From contig NZ_DJJS01000001.1 in NCBI RefSeq assembly GCF_002434265.1, positions 339,139-403,138 on the forward strand: 64,000 nucleotides of DNA, read 5' to 3'. A model generated the notes under the pieces. That model saw only the letters and a program-made list of their open reading frames with translations. It did no database searches and was not told the DNA's origin. Made by a program: the position numbers and the translations under genes. Positions 32,057 to 39,058 of this stretch are shown here, piece after piece. How positions within the stretch are numbered: the first letter of the stretch is position 1; the number at the start of each line of letters is the position of its first letter. Source of the stretch: Pseudomonas sp. UBA6562 (GTDB lineage Bacteria > Pseudomonadota > Gammaproteobacteria > Pseudomonadales > Pseudomonadaceae).

Positions 32057-34486
32057 TTACTTGCCGGGCACCAGCGACAGGCGCTGCTTGCCATAGGCGC
32101 GCTCGAAATGCTGCGGCTGCAGGGGTAGGGTCATGTAACGGCCCTTGAACCAGGCGTCGAGGCCTCTGCCGGCGAAGGCGTCGGACGCACCGGTGCTGGT
32201 CAGCAGTTGCAGCGGCTCGGCCTGACCGAAGTCGACCAGCATGCGGGCCGAGGCTGGCAGCGCTGTGTCGAAGTCGCTACCCCAGGCATAAGGCGTCAGC
32301 GCCAGGGTGCTGAAGTCACCGCCAGTGGCCAGGGGCGGGCGTTCTGGCCCGTCGGTCGCACCGGGCAAAGCTGGGGCAGGCCAGCGGTACTGGTGCAGCG
32401 CTCCCCATTGCCAGGCGCGGCGGTCGGCGCCCAGGCGCTGGATACCGTCGCGCATGGCGGCGGCCAGGCTGCGCGCCAGAATGGTCGGCTTGTCTTCGCG
32501 CTGCGCGGTGCTGCGGTCATCCCAGAACGGGCTGTCGTCACGGCCCAGCAGGTGGTCGGCCTGGGCCGAATACGACAGCCGTGCGTTGCCGGCGAAGGCC
32601 TGCCAGGCCGCGCCCGATTCGGGGCCAAGCTCGTCGAGGAAGGTCTGTCGCGCCACTGCTTGGAGGAACAGCTCATACAGCGCGGCATCCGCCGAGCCGG
32701 CACTGAGTCGGCCGTCGAAGGCCAAGAGCCGCGCCAGCGCTTCGCGGGCCTGGTCGCGCTCAGCGGCCGGCAGGGCGTCGATGGCCTGCTTGAGCGGCTG
32801 CGCCATGCCAGGCGCTTGGAGCATGCGCTTGAGCTTGTCGGCCATGGGCGTGACCTGATCGTTGAGCAGCGCCGTCAGGCTGCGACTGTCGTGCCGACCG
32901 TTGCCAGCCAACTGCGCCAGGCGCTCGGCGCGCTCCGGGTAATACCAGCTGCTCGACAGTTGCATGCCGTAGCCCTTGGGCTGGCTGCGCTCGTTGGCGT
33001 GGCCGATCCAGCCGCTGGTCGGGTCTTGATCGTAGGGGTGCAGCATCGGGTCGGCGTAGCCGTCCCAGTCGTAGCGCGCGTCCCAGCCGGGCGAGGGCAG
33101 CAAGCCCTGGCCTTCGCGGCGGTTCGGGTAGCGACCGCTGACCTGCCAACCGATGTGCTGTGGTTCGGCGAAGACGAAGTTGAGCGCGGCGGCGCCGATC
33201 TCGCGGGTGCTGTCGAAGGCTTTTTCCACCGACGTGGCGCGGGTCAGGTCGAACAGCGCATCGAGGCTGCGATCGCCTTTGAGCGAGGGCAGGTGCAGCG
33301 CCAACGCCAGGCCACCGTTGTCCGGTTGGCCGAGCAGGACGCCGTGGCGGGTTTCGTATTGCACCTCGCGCACCGGGCGCTGGCCTTTGACCAGGAAGGT
33401 TTCGGTGCGCGCCCGCGCCGCCAGCCATTTGCCGTCGGCGAGGTAGGTCAGGCGGTCGCCCTGGCGGCGGACCTGCTCCAGGTACAGGTCCTGGTCGTCG
33501 GCCAGCACCGCGCTGCTGCTCCAGGCCAGCTTGCCGTTGTAGCCGGCCAGCACCAGCGGCAGGCCCGGCAGCGCAAGGCCTGCGACCTGGTACTTGCCGG
33601 TGTGCAGTTGCACCGGGCTCAGTGCCCAGGCGGCGCGACTGTCGCTGGCCAGCAGGCTGTTGCCGCTGCGGCTGCGTTGCGGACCGAGGGCAAGGTTGGT
33701 CGAGCCTGGGGTGCCCAACAGTTGCGCATCGGCCAGGCGTTTGGCGGCGGCCGCCACGGCAGCCAAGCCCGGTAGCTGGCGGGCGAGGTCCAGGCCCTTG
33801 AGCTTGTCGACTTCGGCCTCGGCCAACGGCTCGTCGGCGGCCACCGGCAACAGCCAGGCCAGCTTGTCGCTGCCGACGTGCTGGGCCAGGGTCAAGGCCG
33901 ACAGCTCCTCGTGCAGGTTCACCGATTGGGTGAAGGCATAAAGGCTGAAGATCAGCGCCGAGTCTTCGGGTTTCCAGTACTCGATGCGGTAGCCGTTGCG
34001 CGCGAGGCCCGCGGGCAGGTTGTCGCGGTAGCGGTACAGGTAGGCGTTCACGCCGCGGGCATAGACCTCGAAGAAGCGCTGCAGGCGCGGGGAAGCATCG
34101 GCGTATTGCTGGGCAGCGGTCTGGCGCAGGTTCGCCGCACGCATGAGGCGGTCGATGTCCAGGGCATCGGCACCGGCCAATTCGGCCAGGCGGCCTTGGG
34201 CCAGTAAGCGCAGGGTGACCATCTGTTCGATACGGTCCACACCCTGCACGTAGCCGAGGCTGAACAGCGCATCGTGGAAGTTGCCGCTCTCGATCAGCGG
34301 CGCGCCCATCTCGTTGCGGCGCACCGAGGCGCCCTGGGCCAGGCCCTTGAGCGGTTGCACCCCAACGCTGGGCGGCACGTTGCCCGGTTCTGCGGCCATC
34401 TGGCAGCCGGCCAGGCCGAGCGTGCCGAGCAGCGTGGCGATGACGCTAAGGCGTGGGCGAAAGGGCGCGAAGGCGGCGGCGGCCAT
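32057..34486 (-). CDS. Penicillin-acylase-family Ntn hydrolase, lipoprotein (acyl-homoserine-lactone acylase-like)
   Basis: 809 aa. Signal with lipobox LAGC (Cys28), so it is predicted to be membrane-anchored in the envelope. Alpha-chain motif DALFSLGYVQGVDRIEQM is typical of the family. The N-terminal nucleophile is most likely Ser262 in TPGSTNLAL, where autocleavage after Gly261 would free the beta chain. Paralogues include QuiP and PvdQ, which cleave long-chain acyl-homoserine lactones or pyoverdine precursors; the substrate of this one is unknown. AGGAG lies 8 bases before the ATG at 34486. It is upstream of, and on the same strand as, the repair block. Confidence 0.88.
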   Translation of the reverse strand: MAAAAFAPFRPRLSVIATLLGTLGLAGCQMAAEPGNVPPSVGVQPLKGLAQGASVRRNEMGAPLIESGNFHDALFSLGYVQGVDRIEQMVTLRLLAQGRLAELAGADALDIDRLMRAANLRQTAAQQYADASPRLQRFFEVYARGVNAYLYRYRDNLPAGLARNGYRIEYWKPEDSALIFSLYAFTQSVNLHEELSALTLAQHVGSDKLAWLLPVAADEPLAEAEVDKLKGLDLARQLPGLAAVAAAAKRLADAQLLGTPGSTNLALGPQRSRSGNSLLASDSRAAWALSPVQLHTGKYQVAGLALPGLPLVLAGYNGKLAWSSSAVLADDQDLYLEQVRRQGDRLTYLADGKWLAARARTETFLVKGQRPVREVQYETRHGVLLGQPDNGGLALALHLPSLKGDRSLDALFDLTRATSVEKAFDSTREIGAAALNFVFAEPQHIGWQVSGRYPNRREGQGLLPSPGWDARYDWDGYADPMLHPYDQDPTSGWIGHANERSQPKGYGMQLSSSWYYPERAERLAQLAGNGRHDSRSLTALLNDQVTPMADKLKRMLQAPGMAQPLKQAIDALPAAERDQAREALARLLAFDGRLSAGSADAALYELFLQAVARQTFLDELGPESGAAWQAFAGNARLSYSAQADHLLGRDDSPFWDDRSTAQREDKPTILARSLAAAMRDGIQRLGADRRAWQWGALHQYRWPAPALPGATDGPERPPLATGGDFSTLALTPYAWGSDFDTALPASARMLVDFGQAEPLQLLTSTGASDAFAGRGLDAWFKGRYMTLPLQPQHFERAYGKQRLSLVPGK

Positions 34487-34739
34487 GGCGGGAGCTCCTG
34501 CAAGGCGAGGGTGGTTTGCGAAAGGCGCTACGTTAGTGACGGGCTGTCCGGTAAGCAAGCGGCGGGGCGGGCTTTTTTGCGCCCTCAGACGAGGTCGGAC
34601 AGGCGGCGCTGCCTGGTTTTGCGGACAGCGGCATGCGATATGGCCCGCAAAGTCATGGAGATGATTCGGCCAGGCGTAGAACCTGTGGGCATTGAGCGCG
34701 TCGAAGCATGACGGCAATAGGCCATCTGAGGTAAACAGC

Positions 34740-35516
34740 ATGACACGTCCACCCACCTCCACCGACTCACCCCGCCCGGTCGGCTGCAGCCGGTGCGCCG
34801 ACCAGGCGCCGCTGCCCTTCGATTTCAGCATGGCGTTCCAGCCGATCGTCGATGCCGACGAGCGGCGTGTGTTCGGTTATGAGGCATTGGTGCGGGGTAC
34901 CGACGGCAGTGGCGCGTACAGCATTCTGCGGCAGGTCAACGAAGACAACCGCTACACCTTCGACCAGAACTGCCGGATCAAGGCGGTGGAACTGGCCGCC
35001 AAGTTGCAGTTGCAAGGCTATCTGAGCATCAATTTCCTGCCCAACGCGGTCTATCAGCCGGCGGCGTGCATCCGTGCCACGCTCGAAGCGGCGCGTCGGG
35101 TCGGTTTTCCCACCCAGCGCATTCTGTTCGAGGTCACCGAGGGCGAGCAGCTCACTGACCGTGCGCACCTGAAGAACATTCTGCTGGAATACCAACGGCA
35201 AGGGTTCAAGACCGCCATCGACGATTTTGGCGCCGGTTACGCAGGCTTGGGGCTGCTGGCCGAATTCCAGCCGGACATCGTCAAACTCGACATGGAGCTG
35301 ATACGCAACATTCACCTGGACTCGACGCGTTTCACCATCGTCGAAGGCATCGTCGGCATCTGCCGGAAATTGAACATTCGCCTGATCGCCGAAGGCGTCG
35401 AGCAACTCGACGAATATAAGGTGCTGAAAGCGCTGGGGATCTCGCTGTTCCAGGGCTACCTGTTCGCCAAACCCAGCTACGAGGCGCTACCGCCCGTGGA
35501 ATGGCCGCTGGGCTGA
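34740..35516 (+). CDS. Stand-alone EAL-domain cyclic-di-GMP phosphodiesterase
   Basis: 258 aa, essentially one EAL domain after a ~45-residue N-terminus containing Cys-x-x-Cys. The motif reads YEALVRG; the other conserved residues are visible in INFLPN, FEVTEGE, AIDDFGAGYAGLG, IVKLDMELIR, IAEGVE and FQGYLFAKP, so it is probably an active phosphodiesterase. No transmembrane or sensor domain, so it is cytoplasmic. The start at 34740 has GAGG upstream. Divergent from the acylase gene and convergent with the SEC-C gene (29-base gap). Confidence 0.93.
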   Translation: MTRPPTSTDSPRPVGCSRCADQAPLPFDFSMAFQPIVDADERRVFGYEALVRGTDGSGAYSILRQVNEDNRYTFDQNCRIKAVELAAKLQLQGYLSINFLPNAVYQPAACIRATLEAARRVGFPTQRILFEVTEGEQLTDRAHLKNILLEYQRQGFKTAIDDFGAGYAGLGLLAEFQPDIVKLDMELIRNIHLDSTRFTIVEGIVGICRKLNIRLIAEGVEQLDEYKVLKALGISLFQGYLFAKPSYEALPPVEWPLG

Positions 35517-35545
35517 TCCCAGCGACCCTCAAGGCCGAACGCCGA

Positions 35546-35746
35546 TCAGGCGCCGTGGCACTTCTTGTATTTCTTCTCGCTGCCGCATGGGCAGGGGTCG
35601 TTGCGGCCTACGTCCTTGAGGGCGTTGCGCACCGGCTCCTGGTGGCCATGGTTGCAGTGCGGGCCGTGCACATGGCCGTGGTCGTGATCGTGATGATCGT
35701 GACCATGGTCGCAGTCGGGGCCATGAACGTGGGGTTGTTGGGTCAT
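35546..35746 (-). CDS. His-rich SEC-C motif protein (66 aa)
   Basis: The first half is crowded with His, Asp and Cys in an imperfect repeat (HVHGPDCDHGH ... HVHGPHCNHGH). The second half is the zinc-binding SEC-C motif (GRNDPCPCGSEKKYKKCHG) known from the SecA C-terminus. Probably a metal-binding protein; partner unknown. It follows the LEA14-like lipoprotein gene by 6 bases on the same strand and could be co-transcribed with it. Confidence 0.85.
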   Translation of the reverse strand: MTQQPHVHGPDCDHGHDHHDHDHGHVHGPHCNHGHQEPVRNALKDVGRNDPCPCGSEKKYKKCHGA

Positions 35747-35752
35747 TACGGG

Positions 35753-36229
35753 TCACTCCGGTAGAAAATCGCCGTGCAGTATCTCACCACTGCGCGAGAC
35801 ATGCAGGTCCGTGAACCAGAATAGGCCGGTATGCAGGTCGGCCTTGAGCCGATAGGCGAGCGGCTGCTTGCTGCGGATCAGTTTCGCCAGGGGTTTCATG
35901 TGCCGCCATAGGTTGGTGCGTACGGTGATGTTGAAACTGCGCGAATCCTCGCCTGCCACGCTGCGCCAGAGGCTGGCCTGGTCGACCACCAACGGGATGT
36001 CGTTGAGCATGACGGTGTAGTCGATGCTGCGGATGAACAGGCGGCTGTCGTTGGGGTTGTCGACCCGCAGGCGCAGGACGAACTCCTGCTGGTGCAGGCT
36101 GGCCTTGACCGTTTTCACCTTCACCAGGTGCACCTGCGGCTGGCGCCATTCGTTGCCGCCCCAGCTCACGCAGCCGGTCAGCAGGCCTAGCAACGTACTC
36201 AGAACCAGCAGACGGCTTGAAAGGGTCAT
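35753..36229 (-). CDS. LEA14/WHy-like lipoprotein
   Basis: 158 aa. Signal peptide with lipobox LLTGC, then a beta-rich domain with VLRLRVDNPNDSRLFIRSIDYTVMLNDIPL, characteristic of the water-stress/hypersensitive (LEA type 2) fold. Role in bacteria poorly known. It is packed between the SEC-C and YchJ-like genes with gaps of 6 and 3 bases, suggesting one operon of four genes starting at 37208. Confidence 0.82.
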   Translation of the reverse strand: MTLSSRLLVLSTLLGLLTGCVSWGGNEWRQPQVHLVKVKTVKASLHQQEFVLRLRVDNPNDSRLFIRSIDYTVMLNDIPLVVDQASLWRSVAGEDSRSFNITVRTNLWRHMKPLAKLIRSKQPLAYRLKADLHTGLFWFTDLHVSRSGEILHGDFLPE

Positions 36230-36232
36230 GGG

Positions 36233-36709
36233 TCATCCTGCCAGGTAGCTGGCGCAGCATTTCTTGAATTTTTGCCCGCTGGCGCAGGGGCAGGGATCGT
36301 TGCGGCCGGCTTTGAGCGCTACGGTGGGGTCGATGAAGTACCAGCGACCCTCGTGTTGCACGAAGGCCGAGCGTTCGCGGTGCTGATGGTCGCCCTCGGC
36401 ATCGTGCCAGCGTGCGGTGAACGTGACGAAGGCATGCTCCGGTTGGCCGCCGAGCACTTCCACGTCATGAACCTCCAGCCCCAGCCATGTGCTCTGGGCG
36501 CTCCAAGCGGCGATCGCGGCGCGGTCCAGGCCAGCGCGCTGGGCGGGCAGGGTGGTGTCGTGCAGGTAGTCGAGCAGGCCCAGCACATAGGCGCTGTAGC
36601 GCGAGCGCATCAAGGCCTGGGCATCGGGCGCCGGCGTGCCGGCATGCCAATGGCCGCAACAGGCGTCGAGTAGGTTGCCACTGCCGCAAGGGCAGACCGA
36701 AACGCTCAT
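36233..36709 (-). CDS. YchJ-family SEC-C protein
   Basis: 158 aa. SEC-C-like cysteine motifs at both ends (CPCGSGNLLDACCG and NDPCPCASGQKFKKCCASY) flank an NTF2-like middle (LMRSRYSAYVLGLLDYLHDTT ... FVTFTARW ... RSAFVQHEGRWYFIDP). This is the YchJ arrangement; biochemical function unknown, zinc binding likely. The start MSVSVCPCG (36709) fits; it begins 4 bases after the preceding gene ends. Confidence 0.9.
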   Translation of the reverse strand: MSVSVCPCGSGNLLDACCGHWHAGTPAPDAQALMRSRYSAYVLGLLDYLHDTTLPAQRAGLDRAAIAAWSAQSTWLGLEVHDVEVLGGQPEHAFVTFTARWHDAEGDHQHRERSAFVQHEGRWYFIDPTVALKAGRNDPCPCASGQKFKKCCASYLAG

Positions 36710-36713
36710 GAAT

Positions 36714-37208
36714 TCACCACCAGTACTTGCCAAAATTTTCCGGATTGGCCCAGAACCGGGCGTTGAGCCAGTCCGGGACGTGCTTGTAGTCGCGTAGATC
36801 ATAGGTGAACAGGCACAGCTGCTGCCGATCGCGGCGGAACCGCTCGCTGGCCGACAGGGCCAGGGCGAAGAAGTCGGTGTCCTGCCAGCCGCAGGCGTGC
36901 AGATCGGCCAGCACCGCGACTTTGCTGGCGTTCAGATTGCGGATGCCGCCGAGCAGTTCCAAGCCGCTGCGCTTGGGCAGGTGTTCCAGGCATTCGACCA
37001 TTATCGCCAAGTCGTAACGCTGGCCCGCCATGGCGGCGGGCAAGGGGCCTGGGGCGGCGACATCGATGACGCACTGCGGATGCGCCTGGGTGAATGCCGT
37101 CAATGCGGGGAACTGACTACCGACCAGGAGCAGGCGCTGTGGGCGCACCCTTTCGAGCAGGGCCGCCAGGGCTTGTTGCGGAGTGCGTTCGGAAAAACTC
37201 GTGGTCAT
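36714..37208 (-). CDS. Methyltransferase-like protein (DUF6231 type)
   Basis: 164 aa. A truncated Rossmann-like layout: RLLLVGSQFPAL, CVIDVAAPGPLP, DLAIMVECLEHLPKRSGLELLGGIRNL, VAVLADL. It resembles class I methyltransferases but the glycine-rich SAM loop is weak, so activity is uncertain. It ends in the aromatic FWANPENFGKYWW. First gene of the tightly spaced minus-strand group 37208-35546. Confidence 0.75.
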   Translation of the reverse strand: MTTSFSERTPQQALAALLERVRPQRLLLVGSQFPALTAFTQAHPQCVIDVAAPGPLPAAMAGQRYDLAIMVECLEHLPKRSGLELLGGIRNLNASKVAVLADLHACGWQDTDFFALALSASERFRRDRQQLCLFTYDLRDYKHVPDWLNARFWANPENFGKYWW

Positions 37209-37369
37209 TGCCGCTCCTCGTTGTGACGCTCAAGACTAGCCCTCTGCAGCCCGTGGGCATAGAGGCCGCCGGGTGCAATGCTGGCGTAACGCTGGCAGTA
37301 CCGCAAGGCAGCGTCTTTACTGCGATGAGCCGACCACCAGGCCGGCCCTATCCCTGGGAGAAGCCACGC

Positions 37370-38074
37370 ATGAGCATAGTCCGTACGGCGTTACCTCTGG
37401 TGCTGCTTTCCGGTCTGTTGACCGGTTGCGCCGGCCTGCAGAAAACCGATTGGCCCAAGTGCGCCGCAGTAGGGGGCGTAGGCGGTGCCGCCCTCGGCGC
37501 CATCGAGAGTTCCAGTTGGACGGGTTGGGGCGCGCTGCTCGGTGGCGGCCTGGCGGCCGGCTATTGCTGGGCCCATGGCGACGGCGACGAAGACGGCGAC
37601 GGTGTGCCGGACAGTCGCGACAAGTGCCCAGGCACGCCGCGCGGGGTGCAGGTCGACGCCACGGGCTGCCCGTTGCAGCCGCCAGCGCCGCCGCCGGTGG
37701 TCGAAGAAGTCGTCGTGGTCGAGAAAGAAGAAGTGATCGTGATCCGCGACGTGCACTTCGAGTTCGATTCGGCGCGCCTGACCGCCGCCGACAAGGACCG
37801 TCTCAACACCATCGCCACCCGCCTCAAGCAGGAAGCGGCCAGCGCTCGCTTGAGCGTGACCGGGCACACCGACAGTGTCGGTGCCGATGGCTACAACAAA
37901 AAGCTGTCCGACCGCCGCGCCCATTCGGTGACCGATTACCTGGTCAGCAGCGGCGTGCCCCGCGCAAGCTTCGTCTCGGTGAGCGGTGCCGGGGAAAGCC
38001 AGCCGGTGGCCGACAACGCCACGGCCGAGGGCCGTGCCATGAACCGCCGCACGGAAATCAAGATCGAGCGTTGA
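37370..38074 (+). CDS. OmpA-family lipoprotein with TSP3-like calcium repeat
   Basis: 234 aa. Lipobox LLTGC, a glycine-rich hydrophobic segment (VGGVGGAALGAIE, LLGGGLAAGY), then a DGDEDGDGVPDSRDKCPGT segment resembling a thrombospondin type-3 calcium repeat. An OmpA peptidoglycan-binding domain follows (VHFEFDSARLTAADKDRL ... VTGHTDSVGADGYN ... RRTEIKIER). Probably links outer membrane to cell wall. GGGAG precedes the ATG at 37370. Divergent from the DUF6231 gene. Confidence 0.9.
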   Translation: MSIVRTALPLVLLSGLLTGCAGLQKTDWPKCAAVGGVGGAALGAIESSSWTGWGALLGGGLAAGYCWAHGDGDEDGDGVPDSRDKCPGTPRGVQVDATGCPLQPPAPPPVVEEVVVVEKEEVIVIRDVHFEFDSARLTAADKDRLNTIATRLKQEAASARLSVTGHTDSVGADGYNKKLSDRRAHSVTDYLVSSGVPRASFVSVSGAGESQPVADNATAEGRAMNRRTEIKIER

Positions 38075-38202
38075 GTGGGCCGCGCCCGCGTACCACCTAA
38101 AGGTGCGCGGGTCTCCCTTCGAGCCAGGCGATGACCGGGATCGTGCCGGACGACGATCTGCGGCATGCTGGGCAGCCATCGGGAGTCATCGAGGAGAGCG
38201 GG

Positions 38203-38469
38203 ATGAAAGCCGTACTGATGCTGGGTAAAGCGCTGACCGTGTTGTTCTGGGGCGTTGTGCTGTTCAACCAGTTGCTGCCCCAGGCCATGCCGTTCGCGTT
38301 GTTGATCAAGGCTGCCGGCGTGCTGCTGTTCGGCCTGCACGTGCTGGAAATGCTCGCCTTCAATGGCAGCCTGCGCGAGCGCAGCCACCGTTGGTTCGAC
38401 CGTCTGCAAATCCTCTTGACCGGCATCTTTCACGTCATGTCCATTCCACGGCCCTTGTCCCGGTCCTAG
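38203..38469 (+). CDS. DUF1145 membrane protein
   Basis: 88 aa with two or three hydrophobic helices (LGKALTVLFWGVVLFNQLLP, FALLIKAAGVLLFGLHVLEML) and a short C-terminal helix. It matches the YhhL/DUF1145 family of unknown function. I chose the start MKAVLMLG (38203), preceded by a purine-rich GAGAGCGGG; a longer frame begins at 38131. Confidence 0.82.
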   Translation: MKAVLMLGKALTVLFWGVVLFNQLLPQAMPFALLIKAAGVLLFGLHVLEMLAFNGSLRERSHRWFDRLQILLTGIFHVMSIPRPLSRS

Positions 38470-38498
38470 ACCTGGCAGCCCTTTGGCCGAGCGCTCAG

Positions 38499-38963
38499 TC
38501 ACAGGCTCCAGCGCGCGCTGGCCAGGGCCACCACCGCCAGCCCGAGCAGCAGGTTGCAGCCCACCATCCGTCGGATCGAGGCCATGACGCGCGCGCCTTC
38601 GGCCCAGTCTTCTTTCTGCACGGCGGTGTGCAGTTGCGGTAACAGAAGTGTCTGCACGCGCAGGAACAACGCGACCATCACGATGCCCCCGCCGATCATC
38701 CACTGCACATAGCGCGGCGCCGTTTCGAAACCGGTGAAGCGCTGATGGATCATGGCCACACCGCTGATCGCCAAGGTCGCGATGGCCACCCAGACCCATC
38801 CGAAGAAGCGTGGGAAAACTTCCCCCCAGACCTTCAGTCGGCTTGGCCCGTCCAGGGCCGCAGCCAGCGCCGGGCGCAGCACCAGCCAGGCGAAGAACAT
38901 GCCGCCGACCCAGATCAGCGCGGCAAGCACATGCAGTGTGTAGGGCAGGGCAAGGGCAAGCAT
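38499..38963 (-). CDS. CopD-like four-helix membrane protein
   Basis: 154 aa with four hydrophobic helices (LHVLAALIWVGGMFFAWLVL, FGWVWVAIATLAISGVAMI, YVQWMIGGGIVMVALFL, GCNLLLGLAVVALASA). LHVLAALIWVGGMFF resembles the CopD domain start, with the conserved His and Trp. Copper or haem-related roles are proposed for the family. I chose ATG 38963 because GGAG sits 6-7 bases upstream; ATG 38975 lacks a ribosome site. Divergent from dinG. Confidence 0.8.
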   Translation of the reverse strand: MLALALPYTLHVLAALIWVGGMFFAWLVLRPALAAALDGPSRLKVWGEVFPRFFGWVWVAIATLAISGVAMIHQRFTGFETAPRYVQWMIGGGIVMVALFLRVQTLLLPQLHTAVQKEDWAEGARVMASIRRMVGCNLLLGLAVVALASARWSL

Positions 38964-39024
38964 GTGGATCTCCATGGGGCGTAACGGACAATTGCCGGGT
39001 ATAGTACCCGGCCCGTGTAAAGCA

Positions 39025-39040
39025 CTGAAAATATATCCAG
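39025..39040. promoter_or_regulatory. LexA (SOS) box upstream of dinG
   Basis: CTG-AAAATATATC-CAG: outer triplets exact, 10-base AT-rich centre, 13 of 16 positions matching CTGTATATATATACAG. It ends 18 bases before the dinG ATG. dinG is a classical LexA target in E. coli. Confidence 0.72.
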
Positions 39041-39058
39041 CCCTCGGGCACGCAGACC

